From positions 6,882,001 through 6,946,000 of the forward strand of contig OZ005608.1 of NCBI GenBank assembly GCA_963930655.1: 64,000 bases of DNA, written 5' to 3'. Numbering within the stretch: position 1 is the first letter of the stretch; each line of letters begins with the position of its first letter. Source of the DNA: Myrica gale. Lineage: Eukaryota > Streptophyta > Magnoliopsida > Fagales > Myricaceae. Under the pieces are notes generated by a model. That model saw nothing but the letters and a program-made list of their open reading frames with translations. It was not told the origin of the DNA and ran no database searches. A program made the translations under genes and the position numbers. Shown piece by piece: positions 1 through 14,400 of the stretch.

Positions 1-105
1 CGCAGGGTGAAGGGGAGAACCCCTCCACAGCAACACTGCACTGCCCACAGGACGTTAATTTTTTCCTTGCATTTATTATGTAAAAGCAAAGCATATGATA
101 CATAC

Positions 106-2481
106 ATTTGTCATGTGCTCTCGGCATTTGAGAAATTGCCAGTCACCGACCCCATACCGACCATGGGCACCTCCATTTCTGGAACTGCACTTTGATGATG
201 GTAACAATTCTATAAAGATCTCATAAATTGAAGATGACGCTAAAAGATTGCACCTTGGGATTTAACTGACCTCCCAATAAGATATTCCCCAAGAGGAAGG
301 GTGCCATCAACCCATTCAAGGACACCAGCACTTGGAGTAAAAGGAACCACCTATTTCATAAAAGATGCAATTTTCCAAACCTCATGAACATTGCTAAGCT
401 TCCAATGACCAATAAAGTTTCCGTGCAAATAATTCTGAGAATCAATTAGCATAATTGCAATTCTTTGTTCACAAGGTTCCATACACACAAAAAATCAGTA
501 AGGCTGAGTACTACCAGATTGAGGTCCTACTATGGACCAAAAGCCTCAAAAGTTTGATAAGCAATAACTCTTGAGAGAATCTTCCAAATTGATATAAACA
601 TATGAGTGCATATTGCTAGAAGTAATAACCAAATGAAACTGCACGTGTCGCAAAGATTTTCGGTTCTTGAACAGGTCAAAGAGTAAATCGAAAATGTTTA
701 CCCAAATAAAAAAAGAAAGATAAAAACTATCCAAATTATTGCCCATCGACACTAAGGAATCTGATGATTCACAAGGCTGCTTCCTCACAAGAAATTCAAA
801 GCAATTTTGTTTTATGCAAAAGTTTGTGGGAAGTAACTTTTTAATCACCATAACTTCCCTCCAGAGGATAAACGCAGCAAACTCTTCCTTCAGGTTTAAT
901 CTCAACAATCCCTTGTATCATGTTCAGTGAAGATACCTTGTATGTACGTACTCCTAATCTTCTTTTCCATGTATCCCGATGGTTTTGCAAAAAGGTGTTA
1001 ACTAAACCAAAAAATTGTTCCATCACCTGTAAATGATTTAGAAGATGTATCATCAGTCTAAATGATACATTAAACAGGCATCTCGGTATCAGAGTAAATA
1101 TGATATTTCAGCATTTTTTGAAAGGAAAATATAAGCATTTTCCAAGAGGGAAGAGACAAGAAAACGTCCAGCAAAACAAAGGTAAAGATGGTACTATTAC
1201 AGAGTATGTCTTTGTTATAATCACACCTAGAATTCATCCCCAAAGAAAGGTAGCAGGTATGCTGATTTTAATATGCGCCAAATTCAAAACATCGGATAAG
1301 GAAGAACTCCACAGGTGGTAGTCACAGATGAGCAAGACCACACAACTGCTATTCATTTACATATTCCCCCCAAATATAGTCGTTCCATGCGAAGGCAAAA
1401 AATAATCATGAAGAGTGCATGAGTCCGCATGTACACGCGCACAAGTGCAGACAGACTGTATATTATCTGACAGAGAGAGAGAGAACAATTCTTACAGCAT
1501 CTTGTCGTAGGTCATCATTTCCAGATTTTGCTAGCTGTCGATATATCCGACCATCAGAACCCCGGCATTCAACCACTTTTGGAGCATTAATACCATTCAT
1601 TACCCTGCAAGCATCACCGAGATAACTTAGGCACAAGCAGTGGAGGAGCCATGGGGCCGTACAAAATTTTTAACCCCCCCCTCTGCCCCTTTAGTCCTCT
1701 AAATGCAAACACGATCTTTATATGGTCTTTACAAAAAAATTTATTTGGCCCCCAACAAATTTTAAAACCCCCCTTTCCTTTGGGTCCCTATATATATAGT
1801 TTTTACAAAAATTAATATTTAGCGCCATCAAATATTTGAAATTTCAGTTTGTTAAATTTCAAGATTTGGGTTGAATCTTGAAAAATTATGATTTTTTTTT
1901 TTTTGAAAATTCAAAGGTTTTAGACAAATTTTTTTTCTTATGACAATAAATTTAACAATAAAACTCATAATGTGTGATTTGACTTTTATTTTTCTTGAGC
2001 CCTTCAAACACTCGGCTTGTTTCCGTCCATTTTCTTTCTATTTTCTCTACAAATGTAACTTGGAGAAAATATTGAACATTTTGGATTTTAGGAAGAAAAC
2101 TATTATTATAATTCATGATCCTTTTGATAACTACTACGAAGGTACAGCACACATATCCCTAAGTCAGTAACTTATTAATAGCATTATTATGTCTTAAATT
2201 AAAAATATAACCTTATGATACATGCTTTTATAATATATATTTAAAATAAAAAACTAAATCATTATTATATGAAATCCCCCCCCCATATCAATTTCTGGCT
2301 CCGCCAATGGGCATAAGCATCAGCTCAAGAATAGGTGTAAAAACAGAGAGACAAGAATATAACTGAAATTAAATTGGTTTACATACATAATGGAATCTGC
2401 TAAACCTTTGAAGTACGGAAAAGTGCCTTCATGATACTGACAGCTACGATCAACAGGAAAGGTAGCTGTCACCACAGGAAC
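106..2481 (-). CDS. ATM: ATM exons 65-69 (kinase domain N-lobe)
   Basis: Exons: 2387-2481, 1496-1604, 937-1026, 271-350 and 106-184. They read [124 protein letters not shown] and [20 protein letters not shown]. This is the N-lobe of the PI3K-like catalytic domain; the Lys in QLAKSG corresponds to the ATP-binding Lys of PIKKs. The last visible donor is AAT|GTATGT at 105, so the next exon is beyond the left edge, as are the catalytic and activation loops. All phases agree. Confidence 0.97.
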
Positions 2482-5400
2482 CTGAAGATTCCACATAAAT
2501 GCAATAACTTTGAAGTCTTAGTTCCTTACAAGTGGAATAAAGGAAAGAAGAGCAATTGAAGATCAATTTTTTTTTAATAATTAAGGAAAGCTTTTATTGA
2601 AAGAAAAGGGTGACGGAACAGTACAAAGGGCTATACTAAACCATCTACAACAAACAAGCTAGAAAACTAATAAAATCACTTAAGTCTACAAAAGGAGAAC
2701 CCAACACCCCATTAGCCCACAAAGACAAAGTCTGCATCATTTTTCCTTTCAAACATTCTAAGGACAGCCCCGAATCTTCAAAGCATCTTCCATTCCTTTC
2801 CCTCCATAAGCTCTACCAAATGCATAATGGTATCATTTTCCACACAACCAACGCCAAAGGGTTGTTGAACTTCCTCTTCCAAAACTTCAGCACCCCACCC
2901 ACCCTCTTAGGCATCACCCAAGGATATAATTCATCAGAAAGACAATTAGAGGGGGTAGCTTCTAGACAAATACAACATATCAACAAGCATACATCCCAAG
3001 AGAAGTATATAAGTCGACTATCAATTACTAAAGCTGTTAAAATCAAATTATAGTTTTTCCTCAGGAAGAGCATGTTTTTTTTGTTTGTGGGTGGGGATGG
3101 AGGGGGGGAGACATAAATGCTGAAAAAGATAGGATTAAGTTGACTTTGATCTGCGTGGGAAGTGTATTTTTTTTTTGCTCAAAGTGGCACTGTTGCAACA
3201 ACCGAAAATTGATCGCCCTAACAAACTTCGACCTAGGGCTTTTCAAGGATGGGCTGAAACCGAGTGCCCGCTTGAAGGCTGGCCAGACAAAAGTCTGCTT
3301 GTCTTGGGGTGACCCTGTTCGGGGATTGGCCCAGCTATTTTAAAAACGATAGGGTCGGTTTGGATTCTGTTAGAGGGGGTCAGTTCACTGACCTCGACCT
3401 GACCCTATATCTATAAAATTGTATTTTTACATCTAACAAACCCAAGGAAAATGTAACCCTAAATCCCTAACTGTGTGTTGTCTCTTCCCGAAAGACCCAA
3501 GTACCAATTCTCCCATTTTCCAACCCTCTCGTCACCCACTGCTGCCTCAGCCTCTCCCACCATCCCTAATCTTCTCCATCCCCTCTGACCTTCCCACTTT
3601 TCTTTCCCACCTTGTGCTATCACCACCTCAGCATCTTGCCTTTGCCATTGTCAAGCTGATCCCTGGTGTTCATCGTTCTCATATTCACCAATCTGATCTG
3701 TCTTCTCACTGGAACATCCAATCCTTACCATGCCGATGTGACCCATTGACCACTGGCCGAAGGCACTGGGGGTGGTCTCCACTGGTATCAAGCAGATGGT
3801 GCTCTGTATGGGTCAGACAAAACGATCCCCTCAGTTCTGTTGTCAGGGTGGCCCTCCTCTTGAACTGAGGGGGTCGGTAAACCCTACTTTGACTCATCTG
3901 ACAATCATGTGACAACACTGAAAAGGCATGCATGCATGCCTAAACAACAAACATCTGAAATTTGTTTCATAATATCGTTTAAGGAACACTCCGGTGATTA
4001 TCTTCCAGAAACCATCATTACAATTTTTGCCCAAGCGTATATTTGTGTCAATTAAACAGTAAGCTACCAGCTGTGCTCGTGGCTGCAGGTGAACGTGGAA
4101 TTGGGATTTGCATCACGTCTTCTAGGTGATCACATCACGTTTTGCAGTTCATGAAAATGTAAAACAGAGTGCCTAAAAATTGGACAACAGGACAAAATTG
4201 GTAGCACAGTGCAATTACAGAGAAACAAATAACAGCATCTGGCAACCTAGGTATGTAACAACCTATCATGTTTTTCGAACCCTTTGCATTATCACTCTAC
4301 TTGTTGACAGGCATCAGATTGATAGTCCATGATCATATCTCCATGAAACCCAAAAGTCCCAGACTACAGAGGATAGTTCTGTACTTACAAGTTCCAGCTG
4401 TCGAAGACTACGTATTTCTCTTGGTAGTGTCATCCTTTTATTGGTATCCTGCTGACAAAACATTCTTTAATTGGTAGCTGTCAAAGCCTATGTTCTCATC
4501 ATTGAAATAGGTAGGCGTCAAACAACACAGAGGTTCATGCTAGGAACCACATGACTGAGCTTTTGACAACCAAAACTAAGAATGACAAATTGGAAGCAAA
4601 CGTCATCCAAACATTGAATCAATTCGACTAACCTCTCTCCTCGTTTCTAGTTCTGCAAGTTTGATATAGACCTCCACCATTTGCTTCATCTATAATACAG
4701 AGAGAAGAATTGCGGTCAATTAGTATAAGACTTACATATAAATGGAGTCTAAGTTGTACAGTGAAAGTAACTCACTTGTTTTATAATAGGTCCATGATAT
4801 GTTGATAACTCTTCTAATAGTTTTTCTGCTGCATTCTTTTTATCCAAATCCACGACAAATGAGTTCCGGCTACGCTGTTTGTCTTTGATACGGTCACCAT
4901 TTGACAGAGCTAGAAGCTAATATCCACTCAGAAAGATAGGAAACCATTAAAAGATAGAAAAAGGGTGCACAAGGCCACATAGTCAATACATTCAGTCAAA
5001 CATACAAGGGTGAATATGATAATTAATCATTGATGAGATGGATGCCATGAAGTATGTGTCCGGCCAGGAGTGGAACTTATATACCTGAAAGATTGTATGG
5101 TATGGATGGTCAATGGCCATTTTCTTCACCAGCGAAACCAAAGCAAACTGCACAGTTCAACAATCCTGGTTAAATTTTGAACCACAATTTCATAAAATAT
5201 AAACATACTTTCACATCAGGTTCAAACCTGAAAATCACAATGCCCCGATTGGTCCTTTGAGCTACCCATTCTCGATGCAATTTGGTACACTAGAGGTACG
5301 AATTTGTAAGACTGAACCTAAAAACATTTTCAAATAATGCATCAGACGACCAAGAAGGTAAACTCTTTACAGAAGATCTTAAACAGTTTTAAGAACTAAC

Positions 5401-8400
5401 TCTGCCTTAACATTATACCTCCTGGATTGTGCTAAGCATGCTATTTACAACCTTTTGTCTAGAGAAAAGAGTGAACCACAGGGAAACTAGTCGAAACACC
5501 TGAAACCATGTATGTTAGATCCACTTGAAATAGGGTGACCAAAACTAGAACTAAAGTGACATATGCATCAAAGCATAGAAAAAGGGAAAACATTCCTAAT
5601 AAAATTATGGAGAAAACTTCATTCCAACTCATTGTGTCAAGGGAAAATTAAACTTCAAGCAAAGTAATAGATGCTGCGTAATACATTGGAACAAAATACG
5701 TTACCTTTTTTAACCTCATCACTTCTCTACGTATACTATGCACAACATATTTCAATTCAACTGAACAGAGGACCTGAATAGATAAGTACATACCACTCTC
5801 ACATCATATTTGTCACCTGTAACCAAACAACGCTTATAACCCTCCAATGCTAGGCTGAGAAAATTGTCTCTGTCGTCCTGCAAGGTTTAAGGGAACCAAC
5901 TAAATAATATGAAGCAGATATAACTCAAGCAACAGATTATAGGCTTAATTTACGTCATTATGAACAAGTATCCATGTAGTGAAAATTTAATTTGTGTAAG
6001 GAATGCCTAGTCAGCTGTACTAATTTGATGCACTTTATATAATATGATATTGAGAGGAGGAGACCGACAATATTTCTCCCTCAATTCTGTATACTGCAAA
6101 GACCTATTTCATCAACAAATACAAAAACGAATTTCTAAATTTATATCCTTCATCGAATGATCAGGTCATTAAAAGTCCTGTCAAGCAGAACTGGGACATA
6201 GAGACATTCGCAGACAACGTTTGACGAAATTTAGGAATAACACCAATACCTGCAATTTTTCAGCTTCTTCCTTGTCCATTGAAAGTTGCTTTTGCAACTC
6301 TTGTATTTTTAATGAGTAGTCAGTCTTATCCCCCTAAAATACCGTGAGCAGAAACTCTTATTACAAAGGTAAAGCAATACCTTTATGGTACCAAATGCAG
6401 ATGCATCATCAGAAAACGAAGTACATTAAGGTTGAAATTCACCTTGGATGAACTTTTTAACCGTTTAATAAGTTCTTCCAACTCCATTGTCTGCATAAAC
6501 AACATACTCATGAGAATATTAAAAAGGAAAAAAAAATTAAGCAGTGCAACTTAAGAATTCCAAGTTCCAAGTTGAATGCCGATCTTTCTCTCAGCTTGGT
6601 ACCTTATGTTTCCTTAGACGCATTGCTGCTTGCCACTCATTAGAGGTAAGCCTGTCCTCGTAACTCCTAAAGAGAGCATCTGCATAATGTGCAAGATGAA
6701 ATTGAGTTTGGCTTTGTCTTTCCATGCACTTCTTGTTTGTAGTCCTCTGATCCTCAGCAAGTGAAACGGCAGGTTTCAAGTACTTCTCTAAAATAGTTCG
6801 GGAACTGCATTTTTCAAAATAGTACGTAAAGTTAAAAAGATCAACAAATTGTTGTTTTCTGAAACAAAGAGGTGGCACCCAAAAGAAATTCGCTGAATAT
6901 ACAAATATCAGGTACAACCTGCTCGATCGAGTTTCTGCCAGCCACTTCCCAACTAAGCGATATACATCTGAAGCCTCTTCATTCGACTCATAATTCTGTA
7001 TGATATATTTTGCAAGGCTGATAGCCATCTCATCCTGACCTTGGGCACGCAGAAGCTTTGCTTCTTCAAGCTGCCATTATATGTATAATTGTAGTGATAC
7101 AGATGCCAACTTTGACTGAGCAATGTCTCAGTAAAACACAGAAAAAGGCATGTTTACAGGTTAAATGCAAAATCCATGCATTTTAATGCACAAATGAGAA
7201 GTTCAATAAAAGATTAGACATATCTACATAGCTTTTTTGTAATTTATTTCAAGAAGTAATTCTTAGGAAACTCATTTTCTGTCCACTAAGGTAATAAAGG
7301 ACCCAATCCAGGATTAGTTCATAAAAGGTAGCCAATGTTCTGTGGGAGACAGTCATGCTGGTCGATAGTTACTGCGGAATTAAAAAGAAAATAATAGGCC
7401 ACAGAATATTGCCAAGAACAAGACTAGATATTAGGTTTCCATTAATATTACACTAAAACTTTATTATGGTAAGCGGCTAGGATGAAACATTAGATACAAG
7501 ATGAGGATAAATCCTCCCTCCAAAAGATGGCTAGTCAAAACACTTGGCATCACTTGTAGACCTGGGTGATGTTTGTTTACTACTTTTTTTTAGGATTTGC
7601 ATCCTACTTTTTTTTACAATCCAAACATCACAAAACACACGTAGTCTGTGAATCTACCACTCAACCCAAAAGCTTAAGCTGATAGGAAGATGAAGATTTT
7701 ATTATTTGAATTATATTCTCTAACACTCCCCCTCACGTGTGGGCCGGACTCTCCTCTAATTGGGAGGCCCAACACGTGCAATATTTAATTGAAATTGGGA
7801 TAGAATGCGGAGTCAGGCCTCGAACTTGGGACCTTGGCTCTGATACCATGTGAATCTACCACTCAACCCAAAAGCTTAAGCTGATAGGAAGAAGAAGATT
7901 TTATTATTTGAATTATATTCTCTAACATATTCCAATACAACACTTTATTACGTTTTTTACAAACATCAATCCCTTTCAACAACTTATGTATGCATGCCAA
8001 TACAACTTTAACATCGCCTAAATATTCACAATTTTATCAGAATCCTACAAATTTCTTCCAAACGAACATCCCCCTGGGCTCAACATGCATGTGTCTAACA
8101 ATGATGAACTGATCTTGGAACTAATACATTGAATGTGAGCTTAGAAAAAAAAACTTGAGAACTAACAAGAAAGAGATAGTAACAATATCACTCAATGCAT
8201 AATTCAAACAAAGTTGAAAAGTCCCTTCAATAACAAAGGGTTTGGAGAAACTCTCTACCCTTCCAAGCCAATACAACGTTGAGTGTTGCTCTCCAGTTTC
8301 AACACAGAGGAACTTAAACTCATGCAAAGCGGCAGCTGCTTGAGAAAACCTTGAGCCCTATAAACCATACATTACGATATCAGAAAATGCAGACTAAGTC

Positions 8401-11400
8401 ATAGTTTTCTTTCTGATTTCAAAATGTTGGTGATACCTTCCGAAGAGTGGAGGCAGATTGCAAAAGATGTTGCATCTCACAGTCTTTACAGCTTATTATT
8501 TGAAGTAGAACTCGCCTGAACGCTATAAATGGTTCCAACAGGTTCATATGTAGCTGTGTTCTTTCCAAAGTGGAGTTCCAATCCAAATTCAGCCAAGACA
8601 ACTAGTGACATTCAAAAACTTCTATCAGAAGACCGTAATATCATTTTTCCTGTTCTGATATTTTTATACATAATTTGGGTGTGAAAACGGAAAATATGCT
8701 CAAATATTCAATCAATTCACACATGCCCAGTAAACAATTCATGGTAATCACAAGCGTCTTGTCCGCACGACAAGCTGATTAAAAGGGATAAAGATGATAA
8801 TTTTCCAGGACTATTGTTGCTAGGAGTGCCATCATTGCCCTTTAAAAAATAATGGCTAGAGGAAGCACATAGCAATAAAATATAATTTCAAAACGTGACT
8901 GCAATTTAACAACTGTAAACAGTGCACTGATCTAACACCAGCAATAGCCACATTTAATATTTTCAAAAAAGGGAAAGGAGGGGGGGTGTACAAGTGTTCT
9001 ATAGACCCCCAAAGAAATGGAGAAGCTTGCTTCTCATTTTTGTATTTTATGGAACTTGAGAATGAGTGATGAAAGGCAGGTTGGCAACAGAATACCTGCT
9101 CTGATGTTGGAATTACAGGTTCAGAAAATACTTTCTGCTTCTCTGTGCAGTATTTTGTTCTCTCACATGGAGATGTTGTCCAACGTAAATCCCAAGCCAT
9201 GCCAAGATGATAAAATATCTGCACATGGAACATATAACATGGCAGAAAATTGAGAAAGACCCGTATTAAGGAAGAAAAAGAAGGGGGAGGGGACTCTCTC
9301 CTTCATGAATTGGCCAAGTGTATGCCAGACCATATGTTGGTGTGAGCCAAAATCAACAGCTTTTTTAAAGAAAAACTGTCAAATCTATTTGCCTCGGTTT
9401 TCCAGAAGTTCTGCAACTACTGGAGCAGACTACAATCAGTGCTAATTACTAAAAGAGAAGCGCCAATGTTGGGAAGAACCACAATTTGTGATTTGACTAG
9501 ATTCCCAGAACTGAGTACTCATGTATGCTTCAAAATTATGCCGCAATAATACAAGGTTTCTAAGTACCTGGAGTTTGACTATTGATGAGTAAATGTATTC
9601 AGTGCTCTCTTTACTTGCACGAGAAATAGACAACACAAGCTCCTAAAGTAAATGAAAACAGAAGTTGATTAGATAAATTCCAGCTGCCGGTTTACAGATA
9701 TGACAAATTGATAGATGTTACCTGCTTTGAATCTTTCAGTTTTCTTTGAAATTCGTCAGAGTCGCCCTCCTGCAATGCCCTCAAGCAACTAATTTGCCAA
9801 GTATAAAAGAAAAGATAATATAAGCTGCAATTGTATTCGTAAAAGGACAAATGACGGGAATATGTTATTTTTCTGATCCTTTTTTTTATAAGTAAGCCAA
9901 TCTTATTAAAAAGAGAAACAAAGGTACAAAACAACAGAGTCGACAGTACAAAAGACTATACTGAAAACCCCTAACATAAACAAGCGAGAAAGCTAAGAAA
10001 ATCCGAAAAACCCGAAAAAGGAGAACCCAACATCACATTAGCCCAAAGAAAAAGCGACTGTAATAAAAGACCCCTTAAGTTATCCAAAGACCGCTCGGAA
10101 TTTTCGAAGCATCTGTTGTTCCTCTCCCTCCACAAGATCCACCAAATAGCGTGAGGAATCATCCTCCACACTGCCAAAGCAAAAGGGTTGTCGAACTGCA
10201 TTTTCCAGCCCCTCAACACCTCAATCACCCTCCTTGGCATAACCCAAGAAAGGTTCATAATGCAAATTATAGACGCCCACAACCCTCTAGCCACCGAACA
10301 ATGCATAAAAAGATGATCCACAGACTCCCCCTCGCCTTTACACAAGAAACACCAATCAGTCAAGTAAAAGCCCCTCCTCCTTAAGTTGTCGATGGTCAAC
10401 ACTCTCTCATGAGCAGCTTCCCAAGCCAAAAAGGAAACTCTAGAGGGAACCAAAGTCTTCCAGCACTGACGCCAAGGGAAACTCGAATCAATAACCCGCG
10501 AAAGAGATCTATACAAAGACTTGACCGAGAATGCACCGATTTTGGATTCCCGCCACCTCATCTTATCAGCTGTCCCTCTCCTCACAACCTGCCCATACAA
10601 CAAAGAATAAAAGGCCGCAAAGTCATCCAACTCGCAATCATTGGCAGATCTAGAAAACTGAACATTCCAAACCGTGCTTCCCGATCCATCCTCCATATAA
10701 TCTGCCACCAAAGCATCCTGATTCTGAGCCAAGGAGAAAAGGAGAGGGAAGGCTAACCTTAAAATTCTGTCTCCACACCAAAGATCATGCCAAAAACGGA
10801 CTCTAAGCCCGCACCCCACCACAAAAAAAAGCCTCTCATAGAAGAAGGCCCACCCACTACTAATATGCTTCCACAAGCTCACCCCATAAGAACCATTAAC
10901 CACCGGAGTCCTCCAACCCCCCACCTCGCAACCGTACTTCACCAAAATGACATTCCTCCATAAACTATTGGTATCCGTAGCGAACCGCCACAACCACTTT
11001 CCAAGCAAGGCCTTATTGAACAAAGGCAAACGCCTTAGACCCAACCCACCATCACGAAGAGGAGAGCACACCTTATCCCACCTGACAAGATGAAACTTAT
11101 GACCCTCCCCACTACCCCACAAAAAATCTCGTTGGAGCTTTTCCAATCTGTTAGCCACCGCCATGGGGAGAGGAAAAAGAGACATAAAATAAGTAGGAAG
11201 GCAGGAAAGCGTGGACTTGATAAGAGTAATTCTTCCCCCCTTCGAAAGGTAAAGACGCTTCCAACTCGCCAATCTCCTTTCAACCCGCTCAACAATGTCA
11301 TCCCAAATGCGTGGACTCTTATATCTCGCCCCAAGAGGGAGCCCAAGGTAAGTCATCGGAAGGGCTGAAACATCGCATTCCATTATGTCGGCCAGCCGCT

Positions 11401-14400
11401 GAACATTATCCACAAAACCAATAGGAATAACAACAGATTTGGAAAGATTGATCTTCAAACCCGACACCGCCTCAAAGCAGAGCAACAAGCATCTAAGATG
11501 ACGAACTTGGCTCTCCTCAGCCCCACACATGATGAGTGTATCGTCAGCAAATAATAAGTGAGAAATACAAACCTCATTATCTCTACCACCACCCACCTCA
11601 ACACCCACCAAGGCACCTCTCGCCACCAACTCATTAATCATCTTACTAAAGGCCTCCATAACAATAACAAAGAGAAGAGGGGAAAGAGGATCACCTTGGT
11701 GCAACCCGCGGGAACTGCCAAAAAAACCCTGAGGAGAACCGTTCACCATAACTGAAAACTTAACCGTTGAAATACAAAAAGCAATCCAACTACACCACTT
11801 CTCGCCAAACCCACACCTCCTCAACATATACAACAAGAAATCCCAACTCACATGGTCGTAAGCCTTCTGGACATCCAGCTTACAGAACAAACCAGGCACC
11901 CGCGATCTCAACCTGGAATCAATGCACTCATTTGCAATCAACACCGGATCCAGGATTTGCCTACCACTAACAAAGGCACTCTGAGAGGGTGAAATGATCT
12001 TATTCAACACCACCTTCAATCTGTTGGCCAACACCTTAGCCAAAATCTTATAGACCCCACCTACAAGACTGATGGGACGGAAATCCTTAAGCTCGACCGC
12101 ACCAACCTTCTTGGGAATGAGAACAATAAAGGAAACATTCAAGCTCTTGACAAATCTCCCCCTTTGTGCAAAGTCATTAAAAGAAGCCAAAACATCCCTT
12201 TTAATCACCTCCCAGCAAGACTGAAAGAAGGCTAACGAGAAACCATCTGGGCACGGGGCTTTATCCCCATTAAGGCATTGCACCACCGCAGTCACCTCTT
12301 CCTCAGCAAAAGGTCTCTCAATCCAGCTAGCTTCCTCCCCCGAGATAGAAGCAAACTCTAAACCCTCCAAAGACGGCCTCCAAGAATATGGTTCTTTGTA
12401 CAGTGAGCAGTAATAATTCACAATCTCATCAGACACCACATCCGGATCCTCCACAACAACCACATCCACCTCCAAACTAGAGATGGAATTATTCCTCCTA
12501 TTTGAATTTGCCATGCGATGGAAAAACTTTGTGCTTCTATCCCCCCCCTTAAGCCACAAAGAACGCGACTTTTGTCTCCAGCTCACCTCCTCCATATCAA
12601 TCAAGCGATCCAACTCCCCCAGCACTTGAATCTTCCTAGCTTTCCCCTCCTCCTCCAGAAGCCCCCCTTCATCCAACAAGTCAAGAGAAGACAACTCGGT
12701 TAACAAAGAGGACTTCCTAAAGATGATATCCCCAAACACCTCCTGGTTCCACACTTTTAGATCTCTTTTCAGCGCCTTCAACTTTGCATCCAACACAAAA
12801 CTAGGAGACCCCGCAAAAGAATACGAACCCCACCACTCCCGAACCTTATCCACAAACCCATCAACTTTCAGCTACATGTTCTCAAATCTAAACGGCCGTT
12901 TCCCTCCCCCCTGACTGCCCCGCTCCAAGAGAATAGGAAAATGATCCGAGAGAATGCGGGGCAAACTTTTCTGAGTCACCTCCGGGAACAAAGATTCCCA
13001 AGACGAGCTGAAGAGGAAACGGTCAATCCTAGACCACGACTCAGGGTCCCTATTGTTAGACCACGTATAAACACCACCCGACAGAGGGACGTCCACAAGA
13101 CCCAACTCCGCAACGAAATCAGAGAACTCCACCATAGCTCTCCCACCCCCTCCATCACCCGAACGCTCGCTAGGAAACCGGGTGATATTAAAATCACCAC
13201 CAATGCACCACGGGAGATCCCACCACACAAAAACCCCAGCCAACTCATCCCATAACAATCTTCTGTCCCTATCCTCATTAGGACCGTAGACACTCGAAAA
13301 AATCCACTGATAACCATCGTCCACATTTTTAAAGATCACCGAAACCGAAAACTCACCACGGCAAGAATCCACCATCTCCAACACCCTCGTGTCCCACATT
13401 AATAAAATACCCCCGAGGCGCCAACCGCCGCCAAACTAAGCCAACAAACATGAGCCCCTCCCCACAAACGCCTAATCAAAGCCCATGAGACCTCAGCCAC
13501 TTTGGTCTCTTGAAGACAAACAACGTCCGGTCTCCAACCCCTCAAAAGATTCCCCACCCTACGGCACTTCATATTATCATTCAACCCCCTAACATTCCAA
13601 CTCAATATACGTGGCATCATTTAAACACTAACAATGCCCGCCCTTTGTTCTTGTTCAATCTAGCAATTGAAGAAGACCCTTCATAGTTAATCGAAGAAGA
13701 CAATCCTTTCAGCTCTCGAATCAACTTTCCCCTTGATTTACTACCCTTTTTTGAACTACTCTGCACCCTATCTCTTTCCAACGCCACAAAGAGCTTTCTC
13801 AGCTCCTCCTCATAACCCTCACACGACACCCCCAACCAAATGTCTAACAGAAGAAACCATCTCTAATACCCAATCTGAAACACCAAGCTTCTGAGATTTT
13901 CCCATCAATTTAGCACGTGGGAAGCAGACCGCCAGTGGTTCCACAGTCGCCAATTCTCTCTCATCATCTCCCAGAAGATCACCATCCTCCAACACTAGAG
14001 AATTTGCCCCTAGATTTGGTCCAGATGAGCTGTCAACACAAACCAAACTCGTAGACAAACCCCGAGAACACTCCCCCACCTCCAAACCACCTGAACCAGC
14101 CCCAGGAGAAAGATTCACCTCTGCCCGAGTCCTCACGGCCTCACAACCCTCCTTCACTCGGTGAGAAAAATGTCCATCGGGAGCAAAGTGAGCCTCCCCC
14201 AGCGAAAAATCACTCTAGATCCTCCCAACAGACAGATCGGCCCCATCTGTCTCCGACGAGCAGCTTCCCGGCGTCTCAAGCCAGCCGGAAGAGATACAGG
14301 TCACAACAGCTCCAGTTTCTACTGCCAGCTCCGGCGCTGGAGAGATGCCGGAACCCTGTTCTGCCACCCCAGAATGAGTCGCCGGAGGCATAGCCACCAC

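Noticed and set aside
3473-3868. 131-codon plus-strand open frame in intron 64
   Set aside because: Low-complexity Pro/Ser translation of a C/T-rich repeat, no family motif, no gene structure.
9971-12853. Longest open frame as a host gene
   Set aside because: It is the RT half of LINE A (FADD, QGDPLSP and zinc-knuckle motifs), not a plant gene.
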